Source: Anaerolineaceae bacterium UBA4890 | GTDB lineage: Bacteria > Chloroflexota > Anaerolineae > Anaerolineales > Anaerolineaceae | Direction of reading: 5' to 3' | Assembly: GCA_002399085.1 (NCBI GenBank) | Contig: DHCY01000022.1 | Location: 32,492 to 96,491 of the forward strand | Length of the DNA stretch: 64,000 nt | In this document: positions 16,329 to 25,054 of the stretch, in pieces | Layout of the letters: each line of letters begins with the position of its first letter | Numbering within the stretch: position 1 is the stretch's first letter | Position numbers and translations under genes: made by a program | The notes under the pieces: generated by a model | Databases searched by the model: none | Told to the model about the DNA's origin: nothing | Seen by the model: the letters and a program-made list of their open reading frames with translations, nothing else

Positions 16329-17271
16329 TCTTAACGCAATTAGAACCGAAGCCAAACGTTTGCTCGCTGAAGGTGTGGTTGACGTGGTGGTGGCATTCAA
16401 AGCCGGTGAAACCCCACTGCATCCCCAACCGGCATTTTTCCGTTCAGCCGACGAAGTTGACCAGCTAGTTTACGATGGTCTTTGCCAGAACAACCTGGCA
16501 ACCTTTCTGACCCGTGTGCCAAAACAGAGCAAGGTTGGTATGGTTGTTCGCGGTTGTGAAAACCGTTCGGTAAATGCTCTGGTGGTTGAGAAACAAAAAA
16601 ATCGGGCAGACTTGTTTCTGATCGGTGTGCCTTGTGAGGGCATCCTCGACTGGCAAAAAATCGTCGGGGAAGTCGGTGAAACCGTAAAATCGGTCAAAGA
16701 AAACGGTCAGAATCTCATGATCGAAACAAAGGCTGGCTACCAGCTGCTTGAAAGACACGATTTTCTGCACGAAAGCTGCAAACGCTGCATTCACCCCAAC
16801 CCGATGAGTGCAGACATTCTGATCGGTGAAGCACTGCAAGAAGGAGATCCCAACCTGGCACGGACAGCAGTCGAAACCTTTGAAGACCAAACCATCGAAG
16901 ACCGCTACGCCTGGTTTCAAAAGGAAGCAGAGCGCTGCATCCGCTGCTACGCCTGCCGCCAAGCCTGCCCAATGTGTTATTGCGAAGAATGTTTCGTTGA
17001 CCACATTGAGCCGCGTTGGAGCGAAAGTGGCGCCACCCCTGCTGGCATGCAAGGCTGGCACATCGTGCGCGCTTTTCACCAAACCGGTCGTTGCACCAGC
17101 TGTGGTGCCTGTGAACGTGCCTGCCCGATGGACATCAAGATGACCTACCTGACCGAGAAACTGAATCACGACATGAGAGAAAAGTACAATTTCGAACCCG
17201 GTTTAGACGCCCAAACCCAACCGCCCTTTGCGGCAGTGACCCTGGACGATAAGAATCGCTTTTCGGTTTGA
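16321..17271 (+). CDS. FlxC-like 4Fe-4S dicluster protein
   Basis: 316 residues from the ATG at 16321, preceded by GAAGGAGGTCAGA. The N-terminal half resembles the FrhB/FdhB-type electron-transfer fold (VGMVVRGCENRSVNALV, IGVPCEGILDW), followed by CKRCIHPNP. The C-terminal half has two [4Fe-4S] motifs, CIRCYACRQACP and CTSCGACERACP, plus an extra MCYCEEC segment. Position between MvhD and the AsrA/FlxB-like gene matches FlxC. It should carry electrons from the NAD(P)H-oxidising subunit toward MvhD/HdrA. The flx assignment rests on order and motifs only. Confidence 0.82.
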   Translation: MPDLNAIRTEAKRLLAEGVVDVVVAFKAGETPLHPQPAFFRSADEVDQLVYDGLCQNNLATFLTRVPKQSKVGMVVRGCENRSVNALVVEKQKNRADLFLIGVPCEGILDWQKIVGEVGETVKSVKENGQNLMIETKAGYQLLERHDFLHESCKRCIHPNPMSADILIGEALQEGDPNLARTAVETFEDQTIEDRYAWFQKEAERCIRCYACRQACPMCYCEECFVDHIEPRWSESGATPAGMQGWHIVRAFHQTGRCTSCGACERACPMDIKMTYLTEKLNHDMREKYNFEPGLDAQTQPPFAAVTLDDKNRFSV

Positions 17272-17285
17272 GGAGAGGGACAGAT

Positions 17286-18308
17286 ATGAACCTTATCCTT
17301 GAAAAACAAGCGCTGCAAGACCTGCTACAGTCCTGGCGGCAAAATTATGACGTTTATCTCCCTCAAAAATTGGAGCGTTTCTCGCATTTTATGCCGCTAA
17401 CAGAGACAAGTGTGCTTGTGACTGATGAACCGCACAATACCCGCATCCCTCCCAAATCGCTCTTCCTGCCTATGACTGAAGCTTTGGTAAAATTCACGCG
17501 CTATGGCGGCTACGAAGATGCCCGGCACGAAATTCAGCCCCGCATCGTTTTCGGCATCCGCCCCTGCGATGCCCAGGCAGTGCAACTTCTGGATACTAGT
17601 TTCATTCAGGATGAATACACAGATCCTCTCTGGCTGGAAAGACGCGAAAAGACGATCACCATCGGCCTGGGCTGCCACGAACCCTGCCTGAACGGCTTCT
17701 GCACGACAGTTGGTTATGGTCCATTCAATAAAGCAGACCTGGATGCGATTCTGACCGACATGGGCGATGTTTACCTGGTCGAAACCTTCTCCCAAGCTGG
17801 AGATGCCTGTTTCCAGGGTCTTCCTGTCGCCGCTGAAGAAACCTATCAGGAAGCGCTCGCTGTTCAACACAGCGCCCACGACCAGATGCCAGTCGCCTTC
17901 GAGACCGAAAACCTTAAAGAAAAGCTGGAACAAAACTTCAAGAACAATTATTGGGACGAAGTTTCACAGAGCTGCTTGGGTTGCGGAGTTTGTACCTTCC
18001 TCTGCCCTACCTGCTTCTGCTTCGACATCGTAGATGAAACCCAGCGCAGAGAACGTGTACGCAACTGGGACTCCTGCATGTTCCGCACTTATTCACTGGA
18101 GGCTTCCGGGCATAATCCGCGACCTTCGCGCGTAGAACGCACCCGCCAGCGCATAAGCCACAAATTCGTTTACTGGCTCGACCAGGTCAACCAGATCGGT
18201 TGCACCGGTTGTGGTCGCTGCGTGCGCTACTGTCCGGTCGGACTGGATATTCGTTCCATGCTTAGGCAAGCCCACAGCCTGCCTTTCGAGGTGAGCCATG
18301 CAATCTAA
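17286..18308 (+). CDS. FlxB / AsrA-like 4Fe-4S protein
   Basis: 340 residues from the ATG at 17286 (GAGGAGAGGGACAG upstream). A TTG at 17268 is in frame but has no SD of its own. The layout matches anaerobic sulfite reductase subunit A and FlxB: a cysteine-bearing N-terminal domain (FGIRPCDAQA, LGCHEPCLNGFC), then CLGCGVCTFLCPTCFC and CTGCGRCVRYCPVG. It would pass electrons between the flavoprotein downstream and the rest of the complex. Its last 11 bases overlap the FlxA-like gene. Confidence 0.83.
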   Translation: MNLILEKQALQDLLQSWRQNYDVYLPQKLERFSHFMPLTETSVLVTDEPHNTRIPPKSLFLPMTEALVKFTRYGGYEDARHEIQPRIVFGIRPCDAQAVQLLDTSFIQDEYTDPLWLERREKTITIGLGCHEPCLNGFCTTVGYGPFNKADLDAILTDMGDVYLVETFSQAGDACFQGLPVAAEETYQEALAVQHSAHDQMPVAFETENLKEKLEQNFKNNYWDEVSQSCLGCGVCTFLCPTCFCFDIVDETQRRERVRNWDSCMFRTYSLEASGHNPRPSRVERTRQRISHKFVYWLDQVNQIGCTGCGRCVRYCPVGLDIRSMLRQAHSLPFEVSHAI

Positions 18309-19155
18309 CGGACGCAGCCTCTACACACCCATCCCCATGCACGTTTTGCGTGCTTATTACGAATCAACCGACCGTTCTTTGAAAACGCTCGAGTTGAGTT
18401 TCGACCATGCTGAAAACAGCCACGCGTTTTTCGAAGCCTTTAACCCCGGGCAATTCTGCTTGCTGTCAGTAGCTGGCAAAGGTGAATCCGCTTTAGGTGT
18501 CGCCAGCGCAGCCTGGGAAGGCGATTTTGTGCGCTTCACTGCTCAAAATGTGGGCAGCGTTACTTCAGCCTTGCACAAATTGAAAGCCGGTGATGCCATC
18601 GGTATGCGCGGACCAATGGGCAACGGCTTCCCCCTGGAAGACTGGAAGGGCAAAAACCTGGTCATTATCGGCGGCGGCTGTGCCTTCTCGACACTCTACG
18701 CCCTGACCAAACACGTCCATCACGAAGATCATCGGGATGATTACGGTAAGCTGATCCTGGTTTACGGCACGCGGACCTCAGGTTTGTGTATGTACAAACA
18801 CGATATCGCTGCCTGGCATGAGAATGAAGATATGGAAATCCACCAGGCGATCGACGTTCCGGAGGAAAATTGGCAACACCATGTCGGCTACGTACCGGAT
18901 GTGGTCAGGCAGGTGGCACCATCGCCAGATAATGCTGTAGCAGTGGTTTGCGGTCCACCGATCATGACCAAATTCACCCTGCCTGCTCTGGATGAGCTGG
19001 GTTTTGCGCCTGAAGCCATTTTTACTTCGCTTGAAAAACGCATGAAATGTGGTGTCGGCAAATGCGGACGCTGCAACCTGGGACCCCAATACATTTGCAA
19101 AGACGGACCGGTCTTTTCGTTGGCTGAACTCAACGCCCTGCCGGCTGACCTTTAG
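18298..19155 (+). CDS. FlxA / AsrB-like FAD- and NAD(P)H-binding oxidoreductase
   Basis: 285 residues. A ferredoxin-NADP reductase-type fold: FAD-binding barrel (FNPGQFCLLSVAG, RGPMGNGFP), NAD(P)H-binding half (KNLVIIGGGCAFSTLYAL, VVCGPPIMTKFTLPAL) and a C-terminal [2Fe-2S] site CGVGKCGRCNLGPQYIC as in PyrK, AsrB and HydG-type subunits. It is the likely entry or exit point for NAD(P)H in the AOR-Hdr complex. GAGGTGAG precedes the ATG, and it overlaps the previous gene by 11 bases. Confidence 0.87.
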   Translation: MQSNGRSLYTPIPMHVLRAYYESTDRSLKTLELSFDHAENSHAFFEAFNPGQFCLLSVAGKGESALGVASAAWEGDFVRFTAQNVGSVTSALHKLKAGDAIGMRGPMGNGFPLEDWKGKNLVIIGGGCAFSTLYALTKHVHHEDHRDDYGKLILVYGTRTSGLCMYKHDIAAWHENEDMEIHQAIDVPEENWQHHVGYVPDVVRQVAPSPDNAVAVVCGPPIMTKFTLPALDELGFAPEAIFTSLEKRMKCGVGKCGRCNLGPQYICKDGPVFSLAELNALPADL

Positions 19156-19163
19156 GAGCATTT

Positions 19164-20147
19164 ATGAGTCGTGGAACGCCAAAAAAGACCCGAAACGAAC
19201 ACCTGATGACCATCAACCGGGACATGATGACCCGGAATTATTCGATGAAATGGGACCTGGACAAGTGTGTTGGCTGCCAGATTGGACCGACTGTCTGCCC
19301 GAAGGATGCCCTCACACACGTGCCTGCAGTTCTGGAAAATGGTCACATCCTGCAAAGAGCCTCTGTTGACGTGGACGAAAACAAGTGCATCAATTGCGGT
19401 ATTTGTGTGGAAGCCTGCCCAACACACGCCATTGAGCTGACCGTCAACGGCAAACCGGAAAACCCGGTGATCGAATATGGTGCATTTCCCAAGTTTGACG
19501 CCAAGACGATCTTCCACCGAGATCAATTTGATTTCTCATTAAAGGATTTCATTATCGAAAACTGCCCCACCAACGTGATCAGTTACGACGAAAAACGCGA
19601 CACCATGCGCGTTGTATTCGAAGACTGTATCCACTGCCGCCAGTGTGAGGTCGCCAGCAAAGGCGCCTTCGAAATACGCCAGCCCTGGGTGGGCTCGGTG
19701 GTTTTGGAGAGGGAAAAGTGCATACCGGACTGTTTCGCCTGCGCCGATATTTGCCCCACCCGTGCTTTACACGTCAACGATGAAGGTGAATTGGTTTTGG
19801 CAGATTATTATTGTATCAAGTGCGGTGCCTGTATGCAGGTGTGCCCGGTGAAACCCGAGTACGAAGAGGTCAGCTTCACCTTTGAATCACAGGGCATGAC
19901 CCTAACCCGCAGCAAGCAAGAACTGGTAAACGAAGCAGCCTTGCCGATCGTGGTGGAACGCTGGCGGATCAGGCATAGCGAAGTCTCCAGCGCTGCCTGG
20001 ATCGAGGCTTTGCGAAAGCTCTCAGACGACAAGGCAAAATCGGTCGAGATCGACCGCAAACGTGCTCTCCGGCGTGCTGATCTGATCGAAGCACTTAGAG
20101 GAAACATAGTATCGAAATCGTATCTGAAAAAGGAAATCGAACGATAG
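19164..20147 (+). CDS. Polyferredoxin with five Cys-rich segments
   Basis: 327 residues, AGGAG eight bases upstream. Cys groups in order: CVGCQIGPTVCPKDA (unusual spacing), CINCGICVEACP, CIHCRQCEVASKG (lacks the usual later Cys of a ferredoxin motif), CFACADICP, and CIKCGACMQVCP. The C-terminal ~90 residues are charged and helical without cysteines. It could be a ferredoxin-like electron wire for the complex, comparable to MvhB or FwdF polyferredoxins, although the middle motif looks degenerate. It lies eight bases after the FlxA-like gene in the same operon. Confidence 0.83.
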   Translation: MSRGTPKKTRNEHLMTINRDMMTRNYSMKWDLDKCVGCQIGPTVCPKDALTHVPAVLENGHILQRASVDVDENKCINCGICVEACPTHAIELTVNGKPENPVIEYGAFPKFDAKTIFHRDQFDFSLKDFIIENCPTNVISYDEKRDTMRVVFEDCIHCRQCEVASKGAFEIRQPWVGSVVLEREKCIPDCFACADICPTRALHVNDEGELVLADYYCIKCGACMQVCPVKPEYEEVSFTFESQGMTLTRSKQELVNEAALPIVVERWRIRHSEVSSAAWIEALRKLSDDKAKSVEIDRKRALRRADLIEALRGNIVSKSYLKKEIER

Positions 20148-20174
20148 TTTTTATTGGACGAAAGCGAGGGTTTT

Positions 20175-20456
20175 ATGAGTTCGTCGCTGTTCATGTTTAT
20201 CCCTTTTCTCAAACAATTGGTAACGGATATCGACCCGGGTGAAATAAAACGGGTCGAAGATGTCCTGAAAGCCAATGATATCCCTTTTCGTATAAAATCC
20301 TCTTCGCCCAGGGGTCCATTTGGCAGGAATTACGATTCGAGAGCTTATCAGCAAATTGTCATGCCGCTTTACATTGACGCTCAACGTCCAACCATTTCAT
20401 ACATAATCTACGTGAAGCCTAAAGATTACGACCGGGCGATGAGTTTAATCCAATAA
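20175..20456 (+). CDS. Small conserved-type protein, DUF2007-like
   Basis: 93 residues from the ATG at 20175 (GCGAGGG upstream; an in-frame TTG at 20154 lacks an SD). The core IDPGEIKRVEDVLKANDIPF followed by strands (QIVMPLYIDAQRP, SYIIYVKPKDYDRAM) has the alpha-beta pattern of DUF2007-type putative signal-transducing proteins, which often pair with metabolic enzymes. No cysteines. It is probably the last gene of the AOR operon. It converges on the next gene with only 2 bases between stops. Confidence 0.65.
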   Translation: MSSSLFMFIPFLKQLVTDIDPGEIKRVEDVLKANDIPFRIKSSSPRGPFGRNYDSRAYQQIVMPLYIDAQRPTISYIIYVKPKDYDRAMSLIQ

Positions 20457-20458
20457 TT

Positions 20459-21817
20459 CTATTCCAAAGTCGAACCGTAGCCAAAACGGTTATTGAAATC
20501 GAAAGACCAGCTCGTCTCGCGGTCGTATTCCGGGTTGCGCTCGTTCTTGTTAAATATCAAGACGCGCGCTTTTGAACGCAGCCTGCCAAAATCGTCCATC
20601 GTTGGTGTGGAAGTGATCACATTGCGGAAGGTGCCGCTGTTGATGTAGTATTTCTCGACTCCGTGTTCCACCTCCAGGAGCTCAACCATCGCGTTATGCG
20701 AGTGACCGCTGACAATGCACTTTATTGAAGAGCCATCCTCAATGATGCTTTCCTCGCGCATGATCACATCCAGGTTGCTGCTGATCTCTGATTTCTTGAA
20801 AATCGGATTCAGCAGTGTCTTCATCGCCCAGAATGGCAATCCGTGCCGCCAAAGCCTGGTACGCAACACCGACTTCAACGTTGCGGCTGATGCTCTCGTC
20901 AGTTTGCCGAAATTAATCAAGGAGTTACCGATATCGGGGCTGGTTGCCAGGTCGTCAAGTAGCTTGAGCATAATTGGTTCAATAAACTGCCACACTTCTC
21001 CTTTGCGCATGCCTGGCGTGGTGAAGAGAAAATTGATCAGCGCATTGGATGGTCGCAGGTTGTCAAAATCGATCAGGCGTTTATACAATACACGCAGTTC
21101 ATCCATCGCCAGGATAGATTCGACACCATAATAATCCTTAAAAAGCAGGGGCAACTTGGCGGCAATCTCTATCGTGACAATATCTCCCAACACCGGCTTA
21201 TCGTAAAAGCTCTTTTCAATCACCATCGGGATCTTGGACCAGGTGCTCAAATCGGCGCTGAAGTTGGCTTTATCGTACTCGTGACCGTGCCGAACGAGCG
21301 CCAAGGGCTCACCATTGTCAAAATAAAGGTGTTGATTCGCGAAAACCTTTCCGTCGGGTTCCAACCCCAACAGTCCCTGTACCCGCTTGCGTATGGTCTC
21401 ACTGGCATTTGCCAGGCGGTCATGATTGCCAGGTACAAAATGGATATACACCGGTTTTTGAAAAAATTCACTCAAACCACGAAACACATTCAGACTGGCA
21501 TCCACACGATTATCGCGATTGATCGCATCAATCACTCTCAGTACTTCAATTTCCGCCTGACTGCCTGCGGTTACTTCATCATTATGCAAGTAAGGTCGCA
21601 GCGGACCCTCAAGCCAGAGGGCAGAGCGGGTGATCTCGAAGATATCGCCAGCCAAAACCAGGTCAATCGATTCGATTTCGCTGTCCCGGATAAACTCTGC
21701 GATCTCCTTAAAGAAGGTTTTGTAAACTTCCGATGGCAGGTTGTGGTTATATCGCCGTCCATTCAAATTAAAGGCATCCGTGTCCGCAAAATGCAGGTCG
21801 GACATGACAATGAGCAT
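20459..21817 (-). CDS. Calcineurin-like metallophosphoesterase
   Basis: 452 residues. All main motifs are present: MSDLHFAD (D-x-H), LAGDIFEI (GD), VPGNHDRLA (GNHD), and ISGHSHNAM (GHxH-like) near the C-terminus, with an extra histidine segment ALVRHGHEYDK. This set binds two metal ions and hydrolyses phosphoesters. No signal peptide is visible. The family is wide (phosphodiesterases, nucleases, UDP-DAGH pyrophosphatase), so the substrate is not assigned. Upstream on the minus strand AGGAAAGCGAGGAC supplies an SD. No operon partner. Confidence 0.88.
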   Translation of the reverse strand: MLIVMSDLHFADTDAFNLNGRRYNHNLPSEVYKTFFKEIAEFIRDSEIESIDLVLAGDIFEITRSALWLEGPLRPYLHNDEVTAGSQAEIEVLRVIDAINRDNRVDASLNVFRGLSEFFQKPVYIHFVPGNHDRLANASETIRKRVQGLLGLEPDGKVFANQHLYFDNGEPLALVRHGHEYDKANFSADLSTWSKIPMVIEKSFYDKPVLGDIVTIEIAAKLPLLFKDYYGVESILAMDELRVLYKRLIDFDNLRPSNALINFLFTTPGMRKGEVWQFIEPIMLKLLDDLATSPDIGNSLINFGKLTRASAATLKSVLRTRLWRHGLPFWAMKTLLNPIFKKSEISSNLDVIMREESIIEDGSSIKCIVSGHSHNAMVELLEVEHGVEKYYINSGTFRNVITSTPTMDDFGRLRSKARVLIFNKNERNPEYDRETSWSFDFNNRFGYGSTLE

Positions 21818-21887
21818 AATGTCCTCGCTTTCCTGCTGTTTTTATATCACAAAAATACCGCAATTCGAAAGCTTTACTAACTGTTAA

Positions 21888-23951
21888 CTATTCAAGTGGA
21901 ATAATAGCTGCACCAGCTTCTTGTGCACCAATGAGCAGCACTTCGTCCTGGCTGCCAAGGAAACCAACTGCCTGATAGTGCCAGTTTTCTAAAGCAACTT
22001 CCTGCCAGCTATCTCCGCAATCACGGCTGAGCAGTACAAAACCCTGACCGGTAGCAGCCAGGTTGCAACTATTCGAGTCAGAAATTGACAGTATGTTTCT
22101 GCCTTCCCCAGCCAACAACTTTGGCTGCCCGGCTGGGATATTGTATTGATAAATACCTTCTCTTGTTCCAGCCAATAAACCGTTTTTCGTGTAAAGGAGC
22201 TTGTTCACGTTCACGCCTGGCAAGCTGAATTCTAATAACGCCCATCCTTCGCCTCGAGACTGATAGATATGGCAGGAGGACGTTGTTTCGCACGCCAAGG
22301 CATAAAATTGCTCGTTCGCAGGATTGATGGCAATATCCGGAACACTCTGCTCTGTAAACCCCATCGCCAGCCATTCATTGGCTACGCGCATAAAAAGTCC
22401 GTTTCCAATGGTTCCTAAATAGAGGTTGTCTCCGGAAGCAACAAGTCTCAGGGGCAGCACCGCCTTCGCGGAACTTCCCTTTGAGTTATCAGTTCGCTCT
22501 GCCTGCTCCAGGTGATCCAAAATCACCTCACCTGGCAGCCCCACCTTCTCGCTTAATAACGCCAGGTTCTCGACTGAAATTTTACCCTCCGGCAAGCCAA
22601 TCTTTCTCCAACCAACTTCATCCGATACGTATAACATGGTTTCGGTGAGGATATGCAGCTTCCCCTGGTAGAAAGCAAGGTCGATCACTCCCTTGTCTGC
22701 CAGTTTCTGCGTGAGTTCATCCCAGACCAAACCATCCGCACTGACAGCGTAGACACCCAAACCATAAACCGCAGCATACACTTGGTCGGTCGTTTCTTCT
22801 TGTAAGATAGCTGTGACCGCGTTCAGGCGCAAATCGCCCATCACTCCTTTCCAGACTGAATCACCGGCATTCGCGCGAAAAACTCCGTGCGATTCCGTCG
22901 CCGCAAACCATCGCTTTGGGCTGCCATTTGCCACGATAAAATCGTAAAGCCGTTCACCATTCAGACCACGCGAGGTCCAGCTTTGGGCAAAATTGTCGGT
23001 TGAATACAGCCCATTCCCGTAGGTACAGGCAAAAACGCGCTTTTGCGTTCCGCCAAAAGGGTCAGCATACAGCCGGTAAACAGCTGTGTTGACAGGCAAA
23101 CCAACCCTACTGTTTGTCCAGGAGTAACCGTAATTCCAGGTGCGGTAAACCGCATCATCGTGCCAGACAGCCCCATAAACCAGTCCGGGATAGGCAGAAT
23201 CAAGAGCAAAACTGCGCGCAGAATAATCGTACACCCCAGTGTTGATTGGATAAAAAGCGACTCCGGCATTGGTGCTCTTGTAAAACCCATGCTCGTGGGT
23301 GGTCAGATAGAGTTCGTTCGAGTTCAATGGATTGACATCGATGTCATAAAAGTAATCCGGCGTAGAAAAAACATCACCTTTAATCAGCAACGACCAGGAT
23401 GCCCCGGCATTCCTGCTCCTGTAAATGTTTCCAGCCAAAGAGGGAGGCACCCGTGTGGCAGCATAAATTACATTGCTATTGTTAGGGTCGATTTCGAGAT
23501 CATAGATAATATGGTTGCCCAACACTCCGCCGTTCGAGGCTTGCCAATCATCACCACCATTGTAAGAATTGTAGACACCCCCGCCGTAGGTTCCTGCGTA
23601 AACGATATTGGAATTCTGCTGATGAATCGCCAGGGATTGGATCTTGAGATTCGTTAGACCATTGTTTTGTTGATACCAGCTATCTCCCTGATCGAAGGTT
23701 TTGTAAACGCCACTGACGTAGCTGCCAGCATAGAGGGTTTTGTTTTGATTAGGGTCGATAACCAGAGCCGTAAACGTGCCTCCAACCGGTCCAACCGGCA
23801 CACGAATTTGAGCGTTTTTGACAACCAGCGGGAGATAACGGTCGTGGCTCGCCGTTCCAGAGCCGGACGAATTTACTGCCAGGATAGCGATGAGCAGCGC
23901 GACAAATATCCCGCTTAACCAACCGCCTGGAGTGCGTTTTCTCTTTTTCAT
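21888..23951 (-). CDS. Exported YCF48/BNR-type beta-propeller protein
   Basis: 687 residues from the ATG at 23951. A codon 45 bases upstream is in frame, but this start gives a compact signal anchor: MKKRKR then WLSGIFVALLIAILAV. Directly after it comes DRYLPLVVKN, a YLPLV motif frequent in secreted Chloroflexi proteins. The body has repeated sialidase/photosystem-stability-factor style blades: KTFDQGDSWYQQNNGL, YNGGDDWQASNGG, RSRNAGASWSLLI, KSTNAGVAFYPINTG. The Asp-box-like S/N-x-D/N-x-G-x-x-W pattern recurs. Likely outside the cell with an adhesion or structural role; no catalytic residues are evident. It is the last gene in the ileS-ltaE direction, 58 bases after ltaE. Confidence 0.78.
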   Translation of the reverse strand: MKKRKRTPGGWLSGIFVALLIAILAVNSSGSGTASHDRYLPLVVKNAQIRVPVGPVGGTFTALVIDPNQNKTLYAGSYVSGVYKTFDQGDSWYQQNNGLTNLKIQSLAIHQQNSNIVYAGTYGGGVYNSYNGGDDWQASNGGVLGNHIIYDLEIDPNNSNVIYAATRVPPSLAGNIYRSRNAGASWSLLIKGDVFSTPDYFYDIDVNPLNSNELYLTTHEHGFYKSTNAGVAFYPINTGVYDYSARSFALDSAYPGLVYGAVWHDDAVYRTWNYGYSWTNSRVGLPVNTAVYRLYADPFGGTQKRVFACTYGNGLYSTDNFAQSWTSRGLNGERLYDFIVANGSPKRWFAATESHGVFRANAGDSVWKGVMGDLRLNAVTAILQEETTDQVYAAVYGLGVYAVSADGLVWDELTQKLADKGVIDLAFYQGKLHILTETMLYVSDEVGWRKIGLPEGKISVENLALLSEKVGLPGEVILDHLEQAERTDNSKGSSAKAVLPLRLVASGDNLYLGTIGNGLFMRVANEWLAMGFTEQSVPDIAINPANEQFYALACETTSSCHIYQSRGEGWALLEFSLPGVNVNKLLYTKNGLLAGTREGIYQYNIPAGQPKLLAGEGRNILSISDSNSCNLAATGQGFVLLSRDCGDSWQEVALENWHYQAVGFLGSQDEVLLIGAQEAGAAIIPLE

Positions 23952-24009
23952 GTTGTTGCCTGTCAATAGAGCATACAACATTCGTGCCATTTTCACGGTG
24001 TTGCCGTAA

Positions 24010-25053
24010 TTACCCTACAACTTCCCTCAGGGCTCTCAAAAAACGCTCGATTGCAGGATCACCGATATCGTGGTGCGTCACCAGGCGGATTTCGCCGTCA
24101 CTGGTGTCATTAATCAAAACTCCACGCGTTTTCATTTCATTGATTAATTGGTTGTTGGCTAAACCCAGGTCAGGGTCAAGTTTGAAGAAGACCATATTGG
24201 TGTTGGGCGAGCCTTTTGTCAGCTGGACAGCGGGAATCTTCGCCAATCCTTCTGCCAGGCGTGCTGCCCTGAGGTGATCTTCTGCCAGCCGTTCGACCAT
24301 ACTCTCCAACGCTACAACACCTGCTGCGGCAATGATGCCTGCCTGGCGCATTCCCCCGCCCAGCATCTTGCGGATGCGGCGCCCGCGCGCGATAAAAGCC
24401 TTGCTGCCGCACAATACCGATCCAACGGGCGCGCACAAGCCCTTGCTTAAACAAAATGTGATGCTATCGGCTGTATCCACCAGTTCTGCCGCTGGGATTT
24501 TCAGTGCAACTGCCGCGTTAAAAATTCGCGCGCCGTCAACTTGAAAATAAAGCCCCAGCTCTTTCGCTTTCAAACCTACACTGCGCATATAACCGGCATC
24601 CAGCGCCTTCCCGCCACAGGCATTTTGTGTGTTTTCAACGATCACCATGCGTGAGATTGGCTCGTGAAAATCAGATGGGTTACGCATGGCAGACTCGACA
24701 TCCTCAACTGCCAGGCTGCCGTCCGTCTGATTTGGAATGGTATGGATGACCACACCACCCAGGGCAGAAACCCCGCCGGCTTCGTGCAAAAAGGTGTGTC
24801 CGGCTTTACCCATGATCACTTCATCGCCGCGCCCGCAAACTGCCAGCACAGCAACCAGGTTGCCCATCGTGCCGGAACTGACCAGCAGACCGGCTTCCTT
24901 GCCGAGCATTCGGGCGGCTTTCTCTTCCAGCTTTATAACGGTTGGGTCTTCCCCATAAACATCATCGCCCACTTCTGCTGCTGCCATGGCAGCTCGCATT
25001 TCATCGGTCGGGTGAGTGACAGTGTCGGATCGAAAATCGAAGTATTTTTGCAT
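24010..25053 (-). CDS. ltaE: Low-specificity L-threonine aldolase
   Basis: 347 residues, the normal family length. PLP fold type I enzyme that cleaves L-threonine/L-allo-threonine to glycine and acetaldehyde. Visible signatures: FRSDTVTHPTDEMRAAM, DDVYGEDPTV, SGTMGNLVAV, VENTQNACGGKAL, YFQVDGARIFNAAVAL and the PLP lysine in FCLSKGLCAPVGS. The start lies one base after the rluD stop, so it shares the T-box ileS operon. Acetaldehyde made here could be a substrate of the aldehyde oxidoreductase encoded nearby, but that link is only suggestive. Confidence 0.95.
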   Translation of the reverse strand: MQKYFDFRSDTVTHPTDEMRAAMAAAEVGDDVYGEDPTVIKLEEKAARMLGKEAGLLVSSGTMGNLVAVLAVCGRGDEVIMGKAGHTFLHEAGGVSALGGVVIHTIPNQTDGSLAVEDVESAMRNPSDFHEPISRMVIVENTQNACGGKALDAGYMRSVGLKAKELGLYFQVDGARIFNAAVALKIPAAELVDTADSITFCLSKGLCAPVGSVLCGSKAFIARGRRIRKMLGGGMRQAGIIAAAGVVALESMVERLAEDHLRAARLAEGLAKIPAVQLTKGSPNTNMVFFKLDPDLGLANNQLINEMKTRGVLINDTSDGEIRLVTHHDIGDPAIERFLRALREVVG

Positions 25054-25054
25054 T

